NCBI RefSeq assembly: GCF_000720765.1
Contig: NZ_JODC01000012.1
Location: forward strand, 1 to 64,000
Source of the DNA: Streptomyces sp. NRRL S-646
GTDB lineage: Bacteria; Actinomycetota; Actinomycetes; Streptomycetales; Streptomycetaceae
Length of the DNA stretch: 64,000 nucleotides
Direction: 5' to 3'
Shown here: piece by piece, positions 31,036 through 40,978 of the stretch
How the letters are laid out: the number at the start of each line of letters is the position of its first letter
Numbering within the stretch: the stretch's first letter is position 1
Notes under the pieces: model-generated
Told to the model about the DNA's origin: nothing
Databases searched by the model: none
The model's input: the letters and a program-made list of their open reading frames with translations, nothing else
Position numbers and translations under genes: made by a program

Positions 31036-32280
31036 GTGAAAGGGCTGGTACGGCGGCGTCGGCGGCGGTGGGTGCGGTACGGGGGGCTTGCGGTTGCTGC
31101 CGTGGTGGTGGGGGCCGTCGCGGGCGGGTGGGTGGTGTACGCGAAGCTCGACGGGAACATCAGGGCCGACGATGCGGCGGCCCGGGAGCTCGCCCGGTAC
31201 GAGAAGGAGCGGCCCACCTCGCTCGTCAAGGGCGCGCAGAACATCCTGCTGATCGGGTCGGACACCCGGTCCGGGGACGGGAACGCGCAGTACGGGCGGG
31301 ACTCGGGGACCGAGCGGTCCGACACGACGATCCTGCTGCATCTCTCCGCCGGGCGGCACACCGCCACCGCGATCTCGCTGCCCCGTGACCTGATGGTGGA
31401 CATCCCCGCCTGTCTGCGGTCCGACGGGAACCGCTCCGAGGCGATGTTCGCGATGTTCAACTCCGCCTTCGAGACGGGTGGTTCGGCCTGCACCATCCGG
31501 ACCGTGGAAAAGCTGACGAACATCCGTGTCGACCACCACATCGTCGTCGACTTCCACGGCTTCAAGGAGATGGTCGACGCGGTCGACGGCGTCCAGGTGT
31601 GCCTGACGAAGCCGATCGACGACAAGGCGGCCAAGCTGAAGCTGCCCGCCGGACGGGTCACGCTCGACGGCGAGCAGGCCCTCGGCTACGTGCGCGCCCG
31701 CAAGACGCTCGGCGACGGCAGCGACACCGACCGGATGGACCGTCAGCAGCAGTTCCTCGGGGCGCTCGTCACCAAGGTCCAGAGCAACGACGTACTGCTG
31801 AACCCGGTGAAGCTCTATCCCGTGCTGGACGCCGCCACCTCGTCGCTCACCACCGACCCGGGGCTGGCGAGTCTGCGCGGGCTGTATCAACTCGTGCGCG
31901 GACTGCGCGACATCCCCACGAAAGCGGTGCAATTCCTCACGGTTCCGCGGGAGTCGTACCTCTACGACGCCAATCGCGACCAGCTCGTGGAGCCGGAGGC
32001 GGAGAAGTTGTTCGAACGGCTGCGCAGGGACGCGCCGTTGGCGGTCGCGGCGGAAGTTCCACGGGATTCCGACTCAAAGAGTCGCAATTCGGCCACGCGT
32101 GGCCTGGATAACTCGTACGGATATTCGGGCGGGGATTCGTATGAGCAGTCGCACGACTACGGCGCGTACGGACACGGCGACGGGAAGTCGGGCGGAAAGC
32201 GGTCCGGCGGGGCTTCGGCGTCCAGTTCGCCCGCACCGACGTTCCGCGGGAACACCGCCGACGAGGACGGCTGCAGGTAG
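31036..32280 (+). CDS. LCP (LytR-CpsA-Psr) wall-polymer ligase, number 1
   Basis: A 414-aa protein with a short basic cytoplasmic N-terminus, one membrane span (GGLAVAAVVVGAVAGGWVVY, about residues 14-33) and an extracellular LCP domain (about 65-310). LCP landmarks: NILLIGSDTR, RSDTTILLHLSAGRH, ISLPRDLMVDIP, VDFHGFKEMVDAVDGVQVCL and GEQALGYVRARK. LCP enzymes move glycopolymers from lipid carriers to peptidoglycan. No LytR_C domain; the C-terminal 70 residues are a Ser/Gly/Tyr-rich tail. I chose the GTG at 31036 for its spacing from GAGGGGTGGAG. Confidence 0.9.
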   Translation: MKGLVRRRRRRWVRYGGLAVAAVVVGAVAGGWVVYAKLDGNIRADDAAARELARYEKERPTSLVKGAQNILLIGSDTRSGDGNAQYGRDSGTERSDTTILLHLSAGRHTATAISLPRDLMVDIPACLRSDGNRSEAMFAMFNSAFETGGSACTIRTVEKLTNIRVDHHIVVDFHGFKEMVDAVDGVQVCLTKPIDDKAAKLKLPAGRVTLDGEQALGYVRARKTLGDGSDTDRMDRQQQFLGALVTKVQSNDVLLNPVKLYPVLDAATSSLTTDPGLASLRGLYQLVRGLRDIPTKAVQFLTVPRESYLYDANRDQLVEPEAEKLFERLRRDAPLAVAAEVPRDSDSKSRNSATRGLDNSYGYSGGDSYEQSHDYGAYGHGDGKSGGKRSGGASASSSPAPTFRGNTADEDGCR

Positions 32281-32494
32281 GGCGAGCATCAACGCGACGA
32301 ACAGCCGTCCCAAGAAAACCCAAGGAAATGGGCGGATTGCCCAGTTGTAGGGACGTGGAATTTGTCACCGACGTCGCTCCACGCCGAACTGGCCGGATAG
32401 TGTGAGCGATCCGGTGCACCGGTCCGCCAGGTCCTTCCTGGGGTCGCGCACTGTGTGACCGAGACCCGAGCGTCTTTGAGGGGGAAGGCGCCGC

Positions 32495-34246
32495 GTGGCC
32501 CAAACGGAGGATTCGGAAACCGTGGACGCGCAAAGCCGTGGGCGGGCGGAGAACATCGACCCCGCAGACCAGTGGGTGCTCAATCCGAACACCGGCGAAT
32601 ACGAACTGCGACTGACTCCTTCCGCACCGCAATCGGCGGTGCCCCGGCCGCGCAGATCCGCCCCCCGTGGCGCGAACGGCGCGGCGCGCGGCCGTACGGC
32701 GACTCCGCAGGCCCCGGGCCGCGGGGTGCCGCCGCAAAGGCGCCGCCGCGGCGCGCCCGAGGAGCCGCTGCCGGGGCGGCGCGGCCGGCGGCCGGTGCAG
32801 AAGAAGTCGAAGGCGAAGAAGGTCCTGCTGTGGACCGGTGGCACCATGGCGTTCGTGCTGGTCGCCGCGGCCGGCGCCGGGTACCTCTACATCAAGCACC
32901 TCAACGACAACATCACGTCCGTCTCCGACGACGGCGCGAGCACCGGTGGCTTCAGCAAGGGCAAGGCAATCAACATCCTGCTGATCGGCACCGACAAGCG
33001 CACCGGCAAGGGCAACGAGAAGTACGGCGACAGGAACAGTGTCGGTCACGCCGACACCACGATCCTGCTGCACCTCTCCAAGGACCGCTCGAACGCGACG
33101 GCGCTGAGCATCCCCCGGGACCTGATCACCGACATCCCGGACTGCCCGACCACCCAGGCCGACGGCTCCCAGAAGGTCATCGCGGGCACCAGCAACGTCC
33201 GCTTCAACACCAGCCTCGGCCAGGACGACCGTACGCCCAGCTGCGTCGCGCGCACGGTCACGGAGCTGACCGGCATCAAGCCGGACAACTTCATGGTGGC
33301 CGACTTCAACGCGGTGAAGACGCTGACCACCGCGGTGGGCGGCGTCGACGTCTGTCTCGGCAAGGACATCAACGACCCGGACTCGCACCTGAACCTGAAG
33401 AAGGGCATGCAGCACATCGCGGGCGAGACCGCACTCGCCTTCGTGCGCACCCGGCACGCGGTGGGCTTCGGCGGCGACCTGAGCCGGATCACGCTGCAGC
33501 AGAACTTCCTCAGCGCGCTGATGCGCAAGCTGAAGTCGAACGACACGCTCACCGACCCGACGAAGATGATCAAGGTGGCCGAGGCGGGCACCAAGGCGCT
33601 GACCGTCGACGACAACCTCGACAGCATCGGCAAGCTGAAGGACCTCGGCCTGGAGCTGGGCAAGCTCAACCCGAAGAACCTGACGTTCACCACGGTGCCG
33701 GTGATCGACAACCCGGCCGAGAAGGTGCACGCGACCGTCGTCCTCAAGCCCGGCGCGGCCCAGCCGGTGTTCGACGCGATCAAGAACGACGTCTCCTTCA
33801 CCGCGGTGAAGGAGAAAAAGAAGAAGGAGGCGGCCGCGGTGGCCGCCCGCCTCAAGGGCACCAAGTCGGAAGCCTCCGCGGTGCGGGTGCGGGTCCTGAA
33901 CGGCGGCGCCGAACCCGGCAGTGCGCAGGCCGAGCTCGAGTACCTGCAGAACGAGGCGGGCGTGCTGAAGTCCGAGAACGCCGGCAACGCGGACGCGCAG
34001 CTGAGCAAAACGACGCTGGAGTACGCCCCGGACCAGGCCGACCAGGCGCGCCGGCTGGCCGCCATCCTGGGGCTGTCCGGTTCCGCGATGAAGCCCGGCA
34101 AGAGCGTGACCAACTCACAGGGTCTGCCCGCCATCACGCTGACCCTCGGCAAGGACTTCCCGGGCGCGGGCGATTCCTTCACCGCGGCGAGCAAGGCGCC
34201 GGACGTGGACAAGACCACGGCCGACAAGGTTGAGTGCGCCAAGTAG
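32495..34246 (+). CDS. LCP protein number 2, with LytR_C domain
   Basis: A 583-aa protein. A long disordered cytoplasmic N-terminus (about 110 residues, Arg/Pro-rich) precedes one membrane span (TGGTMAFVLVAAAGAGYLYI, about 115-134). The LCP domain (about 160-400) shows NILLIGTDKR, HADTTILLHLSKDR, LSIPRDLITDIP, GGVDVCLGKDI and GETALAFVRTRH. A LytR_C domain follows (about 460-570, SAVRVRVLNGGAEPGSAQA). GTG start behind GAGGGGGAAGG. Part of a same-strand run of LCP genes, most likely wall teichoic-acid or glycan ligases with overlapping roles. Confidence 0.9.
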   Translation: MAQTEDSETVDAQSRGRAENIDPADQWVLNPNTGEYELRLTPSAPQSAVPRPRRSAPRGANGAARGRTATPQAPGRGVPPQRRRRGAPEEPLPGRRGRRPVQKKSKAKKVLLWTGGTMAFVLVAAAGAGYLYIKHLNDNITSVSDDGASTGGFSKGKAINILLIGTDKRTGKGNEKYGDRNSVGHADTTILLHLSKDRSNATALSIPRDLITDIPDCPTTQADGSQKVIAGTSNVRFNTSLGQDDRTPSCVARTVTELTGIKPDNFMVADFNAVKTLTTAVGGVDVCLGKDINDPDSHLNLKKGMQHIAGETALAFVRTRHAVGFGGDLSRITLQQNFLSALMRKLKSNDTLTDPTKMIKVAEAGTKALTVDDNLDSIGKLKDLGLELGKLNPKNLTFTTVPVIDNPAEKVHATVVLKPGAAQPVFDAIKNDVSFTAVKEKKKKEAAAVAARLKGTKSEASAVRVRVLNGGAEPGSAQAELEYLQNEAGVLKSENAGNADAQLSKTTLEYAPDQADQARRLAAILGLSGSAMKPGKSVTNSQGLPAITLTLGKDFPGAGDSFTAASKAPDVDKTTADKVECAK

Positions 34247-34254
34247 TGACCTGA

Positions 34255-34294
34255 CAGGCCTGTCGTACGTCTAACAGGGCGTACGGCAGGCCTG
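34255..34294 (+). terminator. hairpin terminator between LCP genes 2 and 3
   Basis: A 15-bp stem (CAGGCCTGTCGTACG / CGTACGGCAGGCCTG, one G-T pair) starting 8 nt after the LCP-2 stop. Confidence 0.65.
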
Positions 34295-34326
34295 ATGCAT
34301 GGGCGCAGGGTGGGGAGGACGGGGAG

Positions 34327-35967
34327 ATGGCGCAGAGCAGCGTGCAGGGGGAAGGGACGTTCCGGGGCGTTCCGCACACACGTGAACCCGAGCGGGACGG
34401 CCGGCGCGACGGCGGCGGGCGGGGCGGCGGCCTGCACGGCAGACCGGCCAGTCGCGGGCCCCGGCGGGGGCGCCGGGTGCTCAGATGGTCGGCGACCACG
34501 CTCTCGGTGCTGATACTCGGCACGGCCGGCGCCGGATACCTGTACTACCAGCACCTCAACGGCAACATCCAGAAGGGCGAGCGCAGCAGCGGCGACGGCA
34601 AGGCTCAGAAGACCGCTCCGAACGCGGCGGGGCAGACGCCGCTGAACATCCTGCTGATCGGCTCGGACAGCCGTAACTCCGACGAGAACGTGAAGCTCGG
34701 CGGCGCCAAGTACGACCGCGGCACCCCGCCGCTGGGCGATGTGCAGATGCTGATCCACCTCTCCGCGGACCGCAAGAGCGCCGCCATGGTGAGCATTCCG
34801 CGTGACACCCGGGTCGACATCCCCCAGTGCCGGGACCCGAAGACCGGCAAGACGTATCCCGAGACCACCAAGATCATCAATGAGTCGCTGGCCCGCGGTG
34901 GCGCCGGCTGCACGCTGGCCACCTGGGAGAAGCTCACCGGGGTCTACATCGACCACTGGATGACGATCGACTTCTCGGGTGTGGTGCGGATGGCCGACGC
35001 CATCGGCGGCGTCGACGTCTGTGTGAAGCAGAACGTATGGGACCACCCGACGGCCGCCGTGCCCGGCGGCTCCGGCCTGAAGCTGACGGCCGGCACCCAC
35101 AAGGTCGAGGGCAAGCAGGCCCTGCAGTGGCTGCGCACCCGGCACGCCTGGGGCAGCGACCTGATGCGGGCCAGGGCCCAGCACATGTACCTCAACTCGA
35201 TGATCCGCACGCTGAAGAACCAGAACGTCTTCACCGACACCGGGCGGCTGACCGACCTCGCCGAGGCGGCCACGAAGTCCCTGAAGGTCTCCGAGGAGAT
35301 CGGCACCGTCAAGAAGCTGTACGACCTGGGCATGCAGCTCAAGTCGGTGCCCACGGACCGCATCACCTCGGTGACGATGCCGAACGTCGCGGACCCGCAG
35401 AACTCCGACCACGTCGTGCCGGACAGCACGGGCGCCGCGAAGCTCTGGGAGATGCTCCGCGACGACGTACCCCTCGACAACAAGGGCAAGGCCTCGGACG
35501 CGAAGCAGACGACCGCCAAGGAGGCGGCGACGAAGGCCCCTTCGGCGCCGGACGGCGACATCGGCGTCGTGGTGCAGAACGCCACCGGGACCTCCACCCT
35601 CGGCCCGGTCGCCGGACGCGCGGGCACGGTCGCCGAGGAACTCGTGCAGAAGGGGTTCACCAAGGCGTCCAAGGACGCGACCACGGGGCTCTCCGCGGAC
35701 AAGACCGTCGTGCGCTACCCGAGCGCGGAACTGGAGGGCGACGCCCAGCGCATCGCCAAGTCGCTGGGGATTCCGCTGAGTTCCGTGCAGAGGTCGACGG
35801 ACGTCTCCGGGGTCACCGTCGTGGTCGGCGCCGACTGGCGCACCGGCACGGCGTATCCGAAGCAGTCCAGGCCCAAGGCCGGCGAACTGCCCGGCAACGC
35901 CGACGCCATCAACGGCTCGGACAAGAGCCAGTGCATGGACGTGTACGCGCCCTACCGCTGGAGCTGA
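34327..35967 (+). CDS. LCP protein number 3, with LytR_C domain
   Basis: A 546-aa protein opening MAQSSVQGEGTFRG. It has a basic Gly-rich N-terminus, one membrane span (TTLSVLILGTAGAGYLYYQH, about residues 57-76), an LCP domain (about 100-345: NILLIGSDSRNS, DVQMLIHLSADRK, VSIPRDTRVDIP, GGVDVCVKQNV, GKQALQWLRTRH) and a LytR_C domain (about 415-510, VVVQNATGTSTLGPVAG). Its N-terminus and domain plan match LCP-4 so closely that the two look like a tandem duplication. ATG start preceded by GGGGAG. Confidence 0.9.
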   Translation: MAQSSVQGEGTFRGVPHTREPERDGRRDGGGRGGGLHGRPASRGPRRGRRVLRWSATTLSVLILGTAGAGYLYYQHLNGNIQKGERSSGDGKAQKTAPNAAGQTPLNILLIGSDSRNSDENVKLGGAKYDRGTPPLGDVQMLIHLSADRKSAAMVSIPRDTRVDIPQCRDPKTGKTYPETTKIINESLARGGAGCTLATWEKLTGVYIDHWMTIDFSGVVRMADAIGGVDVCVKQNVWDHPTAAVPGGSGLKLTAGTHKVEGKQALQWLRTRHAWGSDLMRARAQHMYLNSMIRTLKNQNVFTDTGRLTDLAEAATKSLKVSEEIGTVKKLYDLGMQLKSVPTDRITSVTMPNVADPQNSDHVVPDSTGAAKLWEMLRDDVPLDNKGKASDAKQTTAKEAATKAPSAPDGDIGVVVQNATGTSTLGPVAGRAGTVAEELVQKGFTKASKDATTGLSADKTVVRYPSAELEGDAQRIAKSLGIPLSSVQRSTDVSGVTVVVGADWRTGTAYPKQSRPKAGELPGNADAINGSDKSQCMDVYAPYRWS

Positions 35968-36128
35968 TCTTCACCGATCCGCACAGGGAACTCCCAACTG
36001 ACTGCACAATGATGAGGCGCGCTCACGTCCGAGGGGTTTCAGGGGGACGGCGCGCCCTCTCATTCGCCTGATCCGGGGGGACGGGCAGCGGGGAGGTCCG
36101 GCATGTCCAGGGGTGGGAGGGCAGGGAG

Positions 36129-37760
36129 TTGGCGCGGAGCAGTGTGCGCGGAGAGGTTCCCGCGGTCGAGGACACGATGTCCCTGACACCGCGGGAGCGG
36201 GACGCGACGGCCGAGCACGGCCGGCACGGCGGCGGCAGACGCAGAAAGGGCCCGGACGGCGACGGGAAGCGCCGCAGACGGCGTGTCCTGCGCTGGGCGG
36301 CGATGATCCTGGCGGTGGTGATACTCGGCACGGCGGGGGCCGGCTATCTCTACTACCAGCACCTCAACGCCAACCTCAAAAAGGATGCCCTCAACATCGG
36401 CGACGAGAAGGACAGGGCGGCCAGGTCGAAGGCCAACGCGGCCGGTCAGACGCCGCTGAACATCCTGCTGATCGGCTCCGACGCCCGGGACTCCAAGGAG
36501 AACCAGAAGCTCGGCGGTGCCAAGGACACCTTCAACACCGCGCCGCGCGCCGACGTCCAGATGCTGCTGCACGTCTCGGCGGACCGCACCAACATGTCGG
36601 TCGTCAGCATGCCGCGCGACACGCTCGTGAACATCCCCAAGTGCACGGATCCCGACAACGGCAAGGTCTACGGGGCGCTCACCTCGACGATCACCAACGA
36701 CTCCCTGGGCCGCGGCGGCCCCGGCTGCACGGTGGCGACCTGGGAGAAGCTGACCGACATCCACATCGACCACTTCATGATGATCGACTTCGCGGGCGTG
36801 GTGTCCATGGCGGACGCCATCGGCGGCGTACCGGTCTGTGTGGACGCCAACATCCGCTCCAAGTCGTCCGACGGCCACGGTTCGGGCCTGAAGCTGAAGG
36901 AGGGCACCACGTACGTCAAGGGCATCCAGGCCCTGCAGTGGCTGCGCACACGGTACGGCTTCGAGGACAACACGGACATCGCCCGGGCCAAGGCCCAGCA
37001 CCAGTACATGAACGCGATGGTCCGCCAGCTGCGCGAGAACGCCACGCTCGGCAACCCGAACGAGCTCCGCAAGCTCGCCGAGACGGCCACCAACGCACTG
37101 ACCGTCGACGACGGCCTCGGCACCGTGGCGAAGCTGTACGACCTGAGCAAGGAGCTCAGGAAGGTCCCCACCAAGCGCATCACCATGACGACGATGCCCT
37201 GGCAGTACTCCACGACGAACAGCGGCCGGGTCGTGCCGAAGCCGGGTGACGCGGCGCAGCTGTTCCGGCTCGTCCGCGAGGACATCGCGCTGGACGGCAA
37301 GGACAAGAAGAAGTCCGCCGGCACGAAGGCGTCCTCGGACCCGGCCGCGGCGAACGACCGGATCGCCGTACAGGTGCAGAACGGCACCAGGTCCGGCACG
37401 CAGCTCGCGGTCACCGGACGGGCGCGTACGATCGCCCAGCTGCTCGTCGGCAAGGGGTTCACCGAGGCGGTGGCGGACACCACGACGGTCCTCAGCGAGG
37501 AGAAGACGGTGATCCGCTATCCGAGCGCGGACCTGGAGGGCGACGCCCAGCGGGTCGCCAAGTCGCTCGGGATTGCGCTGAGTTCGGTGAAGAAGTCGAC
37601 CGAGGTCTCCGGGGTCACACTGGTCGTCGGCGCGGACTGGCGCTCCGGAACGACGTACACGGCCCCGGCGGACGACGACACAACGCCGGCGTCCGCCCAG
37701 GTCATCAACGGCTCGGACAAGAAGCAGTGCATGCACGTGAACCCGGCCTACACCTGGTAG
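36129..37760 (+). CDS. LCP protein number 4, with LytR_C domain
   Basis: A 543-aa paralogue of LCP-3. I choose the TTG at 36129 because the resulting start (ARSSVRGEVPAVED) aligns with the LCP-3 N-terminus and GGCAGGGAG lies just upstream. The membrane span is AAMILAVVILGTAGAGYLYY (about 58-77). The LCP domain has NILLIGSDARDS, DVQMLLHVSADR, VSMPRDTLVNIP, IGGVPVCVDANI and GIQALQWLRTRYG, followed by LytR_C (VQVQNGTRSGTQLAVTG). It is the last gene before a convergent GT2 glycosyltransferase. Confidence 0.9.
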   Translation: MARSSVRGEVPAVEDTMSLTPRERDATAEHGRHGGGRRRKGPDGDGKRRRRRVLRWAAMILAVVILGTAGAGYLYYQHLNANLKKDALNIGDEKDRAARSKANAAGQTPLNILLIGSDARDSKENQKLGGAKDTFNTAPRADVQMLLHVSADRTNMSVVSMPRDTLVNIPKCTDPDNGKVYGALTSTITNDSLGRGGPGCTVATWEKLTDIHIDHFMMIDFAGVVSMADAIGGVPVCVDANIRSKSSDGHGSGLKLKEGTTYVKGIQALQWLRTRYGFEDNTDIARAKAQHQYMNAMVRQLRENATLGNPNELRKLAETATNALTVDDGLGTVAKLYDLSKELRKVPTKRITMTTMPWQYSTTNSGRVVPKPGDAAQLFRLVREDIALDGKDKKKSAGTKASSDPAAANDRIAVQVQNGTRSGTQLAVTGRARTIAQLLVGKGFTEAVADTTTVLSEEKTVIRYPSADLEGDAQRVAKSLGIALSSVKKSTEVSGVTLVVGADWRSGTTYTAPADDDTTPASAQVINGSDKKQCMHVNPAYTW

Positions 37761-37790
37761 TCCGGGTTCGACAGGGACGGCCCCCGGTGC

Positions 37791-38819
37791 TCAGTTGGAG
37801 GCGAGCACCGCGGGGCGCCGGGAGGCGATGACCTTCCTCGCCAGCGCCTTCGGGCTGGTCAGGAAGCCCCAGCCCCACGACATGTGCATGGTGGCGAGAG
37901 CCACCGGGATCTGCAGCCGCGCCTTCAGCGGCAGGCCCTTGCCCGCCGGGACGGAGCCCAGGGCTATGGCCGCGAGGTAGCCGCCGGGGATCACAAGACC
38001 CCAGGGCGTCAGCGCCGCGCCGACCACGAGACCGGCCGCGATCGCCAGGACCGCCGTCGGCGGCGCGAGGTAGCGCAGGTTGATGGAGCCCTCGTGGTAG
38101 CGGGCGACGACGTGCCGCCAGCGGCCGTAGTCCTTGTACTGCTTGGCGAGGGCTTTGACCGACGGCCGCGGCCGGTACGACACCTTCAGCTCCGGCGAGA
38201 ACCAGATCAGCCCGCCGGCCTCGCGGATCCGGAAGTTCAGCTCCCAGTCCTGGGCGCGGATGAACTCCTCGTTGTACCCGCCCTGCTGCTCCAGCGCCTC
38301 GCGCCGGAACACCCCGAGGTAGACGGTCTCGGCCGCCTGGGCCTCGCCACCGGTGTGGAAGGCGGCGTTGCCGACGCCGATCTTCGAGGTCATGGCGGCG
38401 GCGACCGCGTGCTCCCAGTCGTTCTCGCCCTCGGCGTGCATGATGCCGCCGACGTTCTGCGCGCCGGTCTCCTCCAGGAGCCGTACGGCCGTCGCGATGT
38501 AGTTCGGCGAGAGCATGCCGTGCCCGTCGACGCGGACGACGATCGGGTGCCGGGAGGCCTTGATCGCGGCGTTGAGGGCAGCGGGCGTACGGCCGGCCGG
38601 ATTGGGGACGGTGTGGACGCGCGGGTCTGCGGCCACGAGCTCGGCGGCGATCTCGTCCGTGCGGTCCGAGGACGGACCGAGGGCGAGGACGACCTCCATC
38701 TCGCCGGCGTACTCCTGCGCGAGGATCGCTTGGACGGCTCCGCGCAGATGCCGCTCCTCATCGAGGACAGGCATGATCACAGAAACGGCGGGGAGCGGCG
38801 CGTCGGGGTTGGCGTTCAT
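37791..38819 (-). CDS. GT2 family glycosyltransferase
   Basis: A 342-aa enzyme opening MNANPDAPLPAVSVIMPVLDEERHLR. The GT2 fold covers about residues 10-235: LGPSSDRTDEIA (nucleotide binding), VRVDGHGMLSPNYI (DxD-like metal site) and the QDWELNFRIREAGG catalytic-base region, followed by two or three C-terminal hydrophobic segments (TAVLAIAAGLVVGAALTPWG and on) that attach it to the membrane. It probably adds a sugar to a lipid-linked envelope glycan. Placed inside the LCP block, it is a likely supplier of substrate for those ligases; this is inference from position. Confidence 0.87.
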   Translation of the reverse strand: MNANPDAPLPAVSVIMPVLDEERHLRGAVQAILAQEYAGEMEVVLALGPSSDRTDEIAAELVAADPRVHTVPNPAGRTPAALNAAIKASRHPIVVRVDGHGMLSPNYIATAVRLLEETGAQNVGGIMHAEGENDWEHAVAAAMTSKIGVGNAAFHTGGEAQAAETVYLGVFRREALEQQGGYNEEFIRAQDWELNFRIREAGGLIWFSPELKVSYRPRPSVKALAKQYKDYGRWRHVVARYHEGSINLRYLAPPTAVLAIAAGLVVGAALTPWGLVIPGGYLAAIALGSVPAGKGLPLKARLQIPVALATMHMSWGWGFLTSPKALARKVIASRRPAVLASN

Positions 38820-38946
38820 CGCCCGTTACGTTACCGCGAACGGGGGACACCTTTGCGCCCCGCCGGGGCGGTGGCCCGGGCCACAGATCGTATCGGCCTA
38901 CGGTGCTCACGGTCCCACGTACGGCCGTCGCCCGGAGGTGTCCCCC

Positions 38947-40428
38947 TTGCCCACGCAGCCTCGGTCCGCCGCGCCCGCCCCTCCGCAGCGCCGCCCCCAG
39001 CCCGCGCGCACCCCACCGCCGCGCGGGCCGCGGCCTCCCGTACCGCGGAGGAAGCCGCGCTGGGTGATGCGGGCGGCGACGACCCTGTCCGTGGTCGTCC
39101 TCGCCTCCGCCGGGATCGGGCATGCCGTGGTCACCAGCCTGGATGCGGGCATCGCCCGGGTCGACCCGTTCAAGGACATGAAGAACCGCCCCAAGGCCGG
39201 TCACGGCATGAACGTCCTGCTGGTCGGCACCGACGGCCGCGACCGGATCAGCGAGGAGGAGCGGCACCGCTACCACCTGGGCGGCGAACCCTGCCACTGC
39301 ACCGACACGATCATGATCGTGCACATCTCGGCGGACCGGGAACGGGCGACCGTCGTGAGCCTGCCGCGCGACTCGTACGCCATGACGCCCGCGCACACCG
39401 ACGACAAGACCGGCAAACGGATCCCCGGCCACCCCATCAAGATCAACGCGGCGTACGCCGAGGGCGGCCCGAACCTCACCGTCCAGACCGTCGAGGACAT
39501 GACCCATGTGAAGATCGACCACTATCTGGAGGTCGACTTCACCAGCTTCATGAAGACGGTGGACGTGCTCGGCGGAGTCTCCGTCTGCACCGCCTTCCCC
39601 CTGAAGGACACGTACACCGGACTCGACCTCCCCGCCGGGACGCACGTCCTCAACGGCGGACAGGCCCTGCAGTTCGTCCGCGCCAGACATCTGGACGCGG
39701 CCTCCGACCTCGGCCGGATGAAGCGCCAGCAGCGGTTCCTGGCGGCGCTCATCGAGCGCGCCACGTCCTCCGGGATCCTGCTGAACCCGATGAAGTTCCG
39801 GGACGTGACGCGGGCCGTGCTGGGGTCGGTGCGTGCGGACAAAGGTTTCGGCACGGACGAACTGCTCGACCTCGGGCGGGCGATGCGCAACTTCTCCCCC
39901 TCGTCCTCGGAGTTCACGACGGTGCCCATCGGGCAGATGGGGTACGTCGTGCCGGGCATCGGCGAGACGCTGAAATGGGACACCGCCAAGGCCGAGCGGC
40001 TCTTCCAGTCGCTGCGCGACGACAAGCCGCTGGCCGTGCGCCCGTCCCGCCCCCAGCCGGTGCCGGTCGAGGTGGACCCGCAGCAGATCCACGTCCAGGT
40101 CGAGAACGGCACGCCCACGGAGGGACTCGGCAAGCGCGTGGACGCAGCCCTGGCGGCGACGGGCTTCCGCACGACCCGGATGCCGGCGGACGCGGAGGAC
40201 CACAGCCTGAAGCGGACGGTCATCGTCTACGACCCCGGGTGGGACCGGTCCGCGAAGGCGCTGGCCACCGCGCTGCCCGGGAGCGAGCTGCGGGAGGTGC
40301 AGGGGCTCGGGCCGACATTGAAGGTGATCGCGGGGGCCGACTTCAAGCAGGTGCGGCAGGTGCGGGCGGAGGCCGCGGACCAGGGGGAGCCCGGAGTGAT
40401 GACGGGGGACCAGGAGATGTGCTCGTAA
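38947..40428 (+). CDS. LCP protein number 5, with LytR_C domain
   Basis: A protein of about 493 aa. The start is placed at the TTG at 38947, 8 nt after GGAGG; a GTG at 38938 is the alternative. Pro/Arg-rich N-terminus, one membrane span (AATTLSVVVLASAGIGHAVV), LCP domain (NVLLVGTDGRDR, TIMIVHISADRERA, VSLPRDSYAMTP, LGGVSVCTAFPL, GGQALQFVRARH) and a C-terminal LytR_C-like domain (IHVQVENGTPTEGLGKR). It is divergent from the GT2 gene, whose start is about 125 bp away. Confidence 0.88.
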   Translation: MPTQPRSAAPAPPQRRPQPARTPPPRGPRPPVPRRKPRWVMRAATTLSVVVLASAGIGHAVVTSLDAGIARVDPFKDMKNRPKAGHGMNVLLVGTDGRDRISEEERHRYHLGGEPCHCTDTIMIVHISADRERATVVSLPRDSYAMTPAHTDDKTGKRIPGHPIKINAAYAEGGPNLTVQTVEDMTHVKIDHYLEVDFTSFMKTVDVLGGVSVCTAFPLKDTYTGLDLPAGTHVLNGGQALQFVRARHLDAASDLGRMKRQQRFLAALIERATSSGILLNPMKFRDVTRAVLGSVRADKGFGTDELLDLGRAMRNFSPSSSEFTTVPIGQMGYVVPGIGETLKWDTAKAERLFQSLRDDKPLAVRPSRPQPVPVEVDPQQIHVQVENGTPTEGLGKRVDAALAATGFRTTRMPADAEDHSLKRTVIVYDPGWDRSAKALATALPGSELREVQGLGPTLKVIAGADFKQVRQVRAEAADQGEPGVMTGDQEMCS

Positions 40429-40447
40429 CCCGAACGGACCTGTGCTG

Positions 40448-40474
40448 CGACCCCTGACGGAATGTCGGGGGTCG
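40448..40474 (+). terminator. hairpin terminator after LCP number 5
   Basis: An 11-bp stem, CGACCCCTGAC / GTCGGGGGTCG (one T-G pair), with a 5-nt loop, 20 nt past the stop. Confidence 0.6.
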
Positions 40475-40596
40475 TGCGCTGTGCGGCAAAGGTGCGGATT
40501 GTTGGCTTCCGCCCGATGGCGCGCGGCGCCCGGCAGGCGTAGGAACAGAAGGGCACGGGGCCCACCCCCGGGCCCCTCTGCCTCTCAGGAGGAGCC

Positions 40597-40959
40597 ATGA
40601 CCCAGCCCGGAACCATGACCGCCATGAGCAAGGAGATGCAGGACTGCGTCCAGGCGTGCATGTCCTGCCACACCGTCTGCGAGGAGACCATGAGCTCCTG
40701 CATGCAGATGGGCGGCCAGGCCCAGATGCAGATCATGCGCGCGCTCATGGACTGCTCCGAGACGACCCGTATGTGCGCGGACATGATGATGCGCCGCTCA
40801 CCCATGGCGGCCGAGATGTGCGCGATGTGCGCCAAGGCGTGCGACATGTGCGCCGAGGCGTGTATGTCCATGCCGGACGACAAGCAGATGATGCGGTGCG
40901 CGGAGGCGTGTCGGCGGTGTGCCGAGATGTGTCGTTCGATGTCGGGCGCCACTATGTGA
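40597..40959 (+). CDS. cysteine-rich four-helix copper-storage (Csp-like) protein
   Basis: A 120-aa protein with 16 cysteines and an unusually high Met content. Cysteines recur as CxxxC/CxxC along helices (CVQACMSCHTVC, MCAMCAKACDMCAEAC, CAEACRRCAEMC), as in the Csp family of four-helix bundles that bind many Cu(I) ions inside the bundle. With no signal peptide it would be the cytosolic (Csp3-like) type, buffering copper. Strong ribosome site (AGGAGGAGCC) before the ATG; single-gene unit with its own hairpin terminator. Confidence 0.88.
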   Translation: MTQPGTMTAMSKEMQDCVQACMSCHTVCEETMSSCMQMGGQAQMQIMRALMDCSETTRMCADMMMRRSPMAAEMCAMCAKACDMCAEACMSMPDDKQMMRCAEACRRCAEMCRSMSGATM

Positions 40960-40978
40960 CGAGCGCCTGAGCGAGTAT

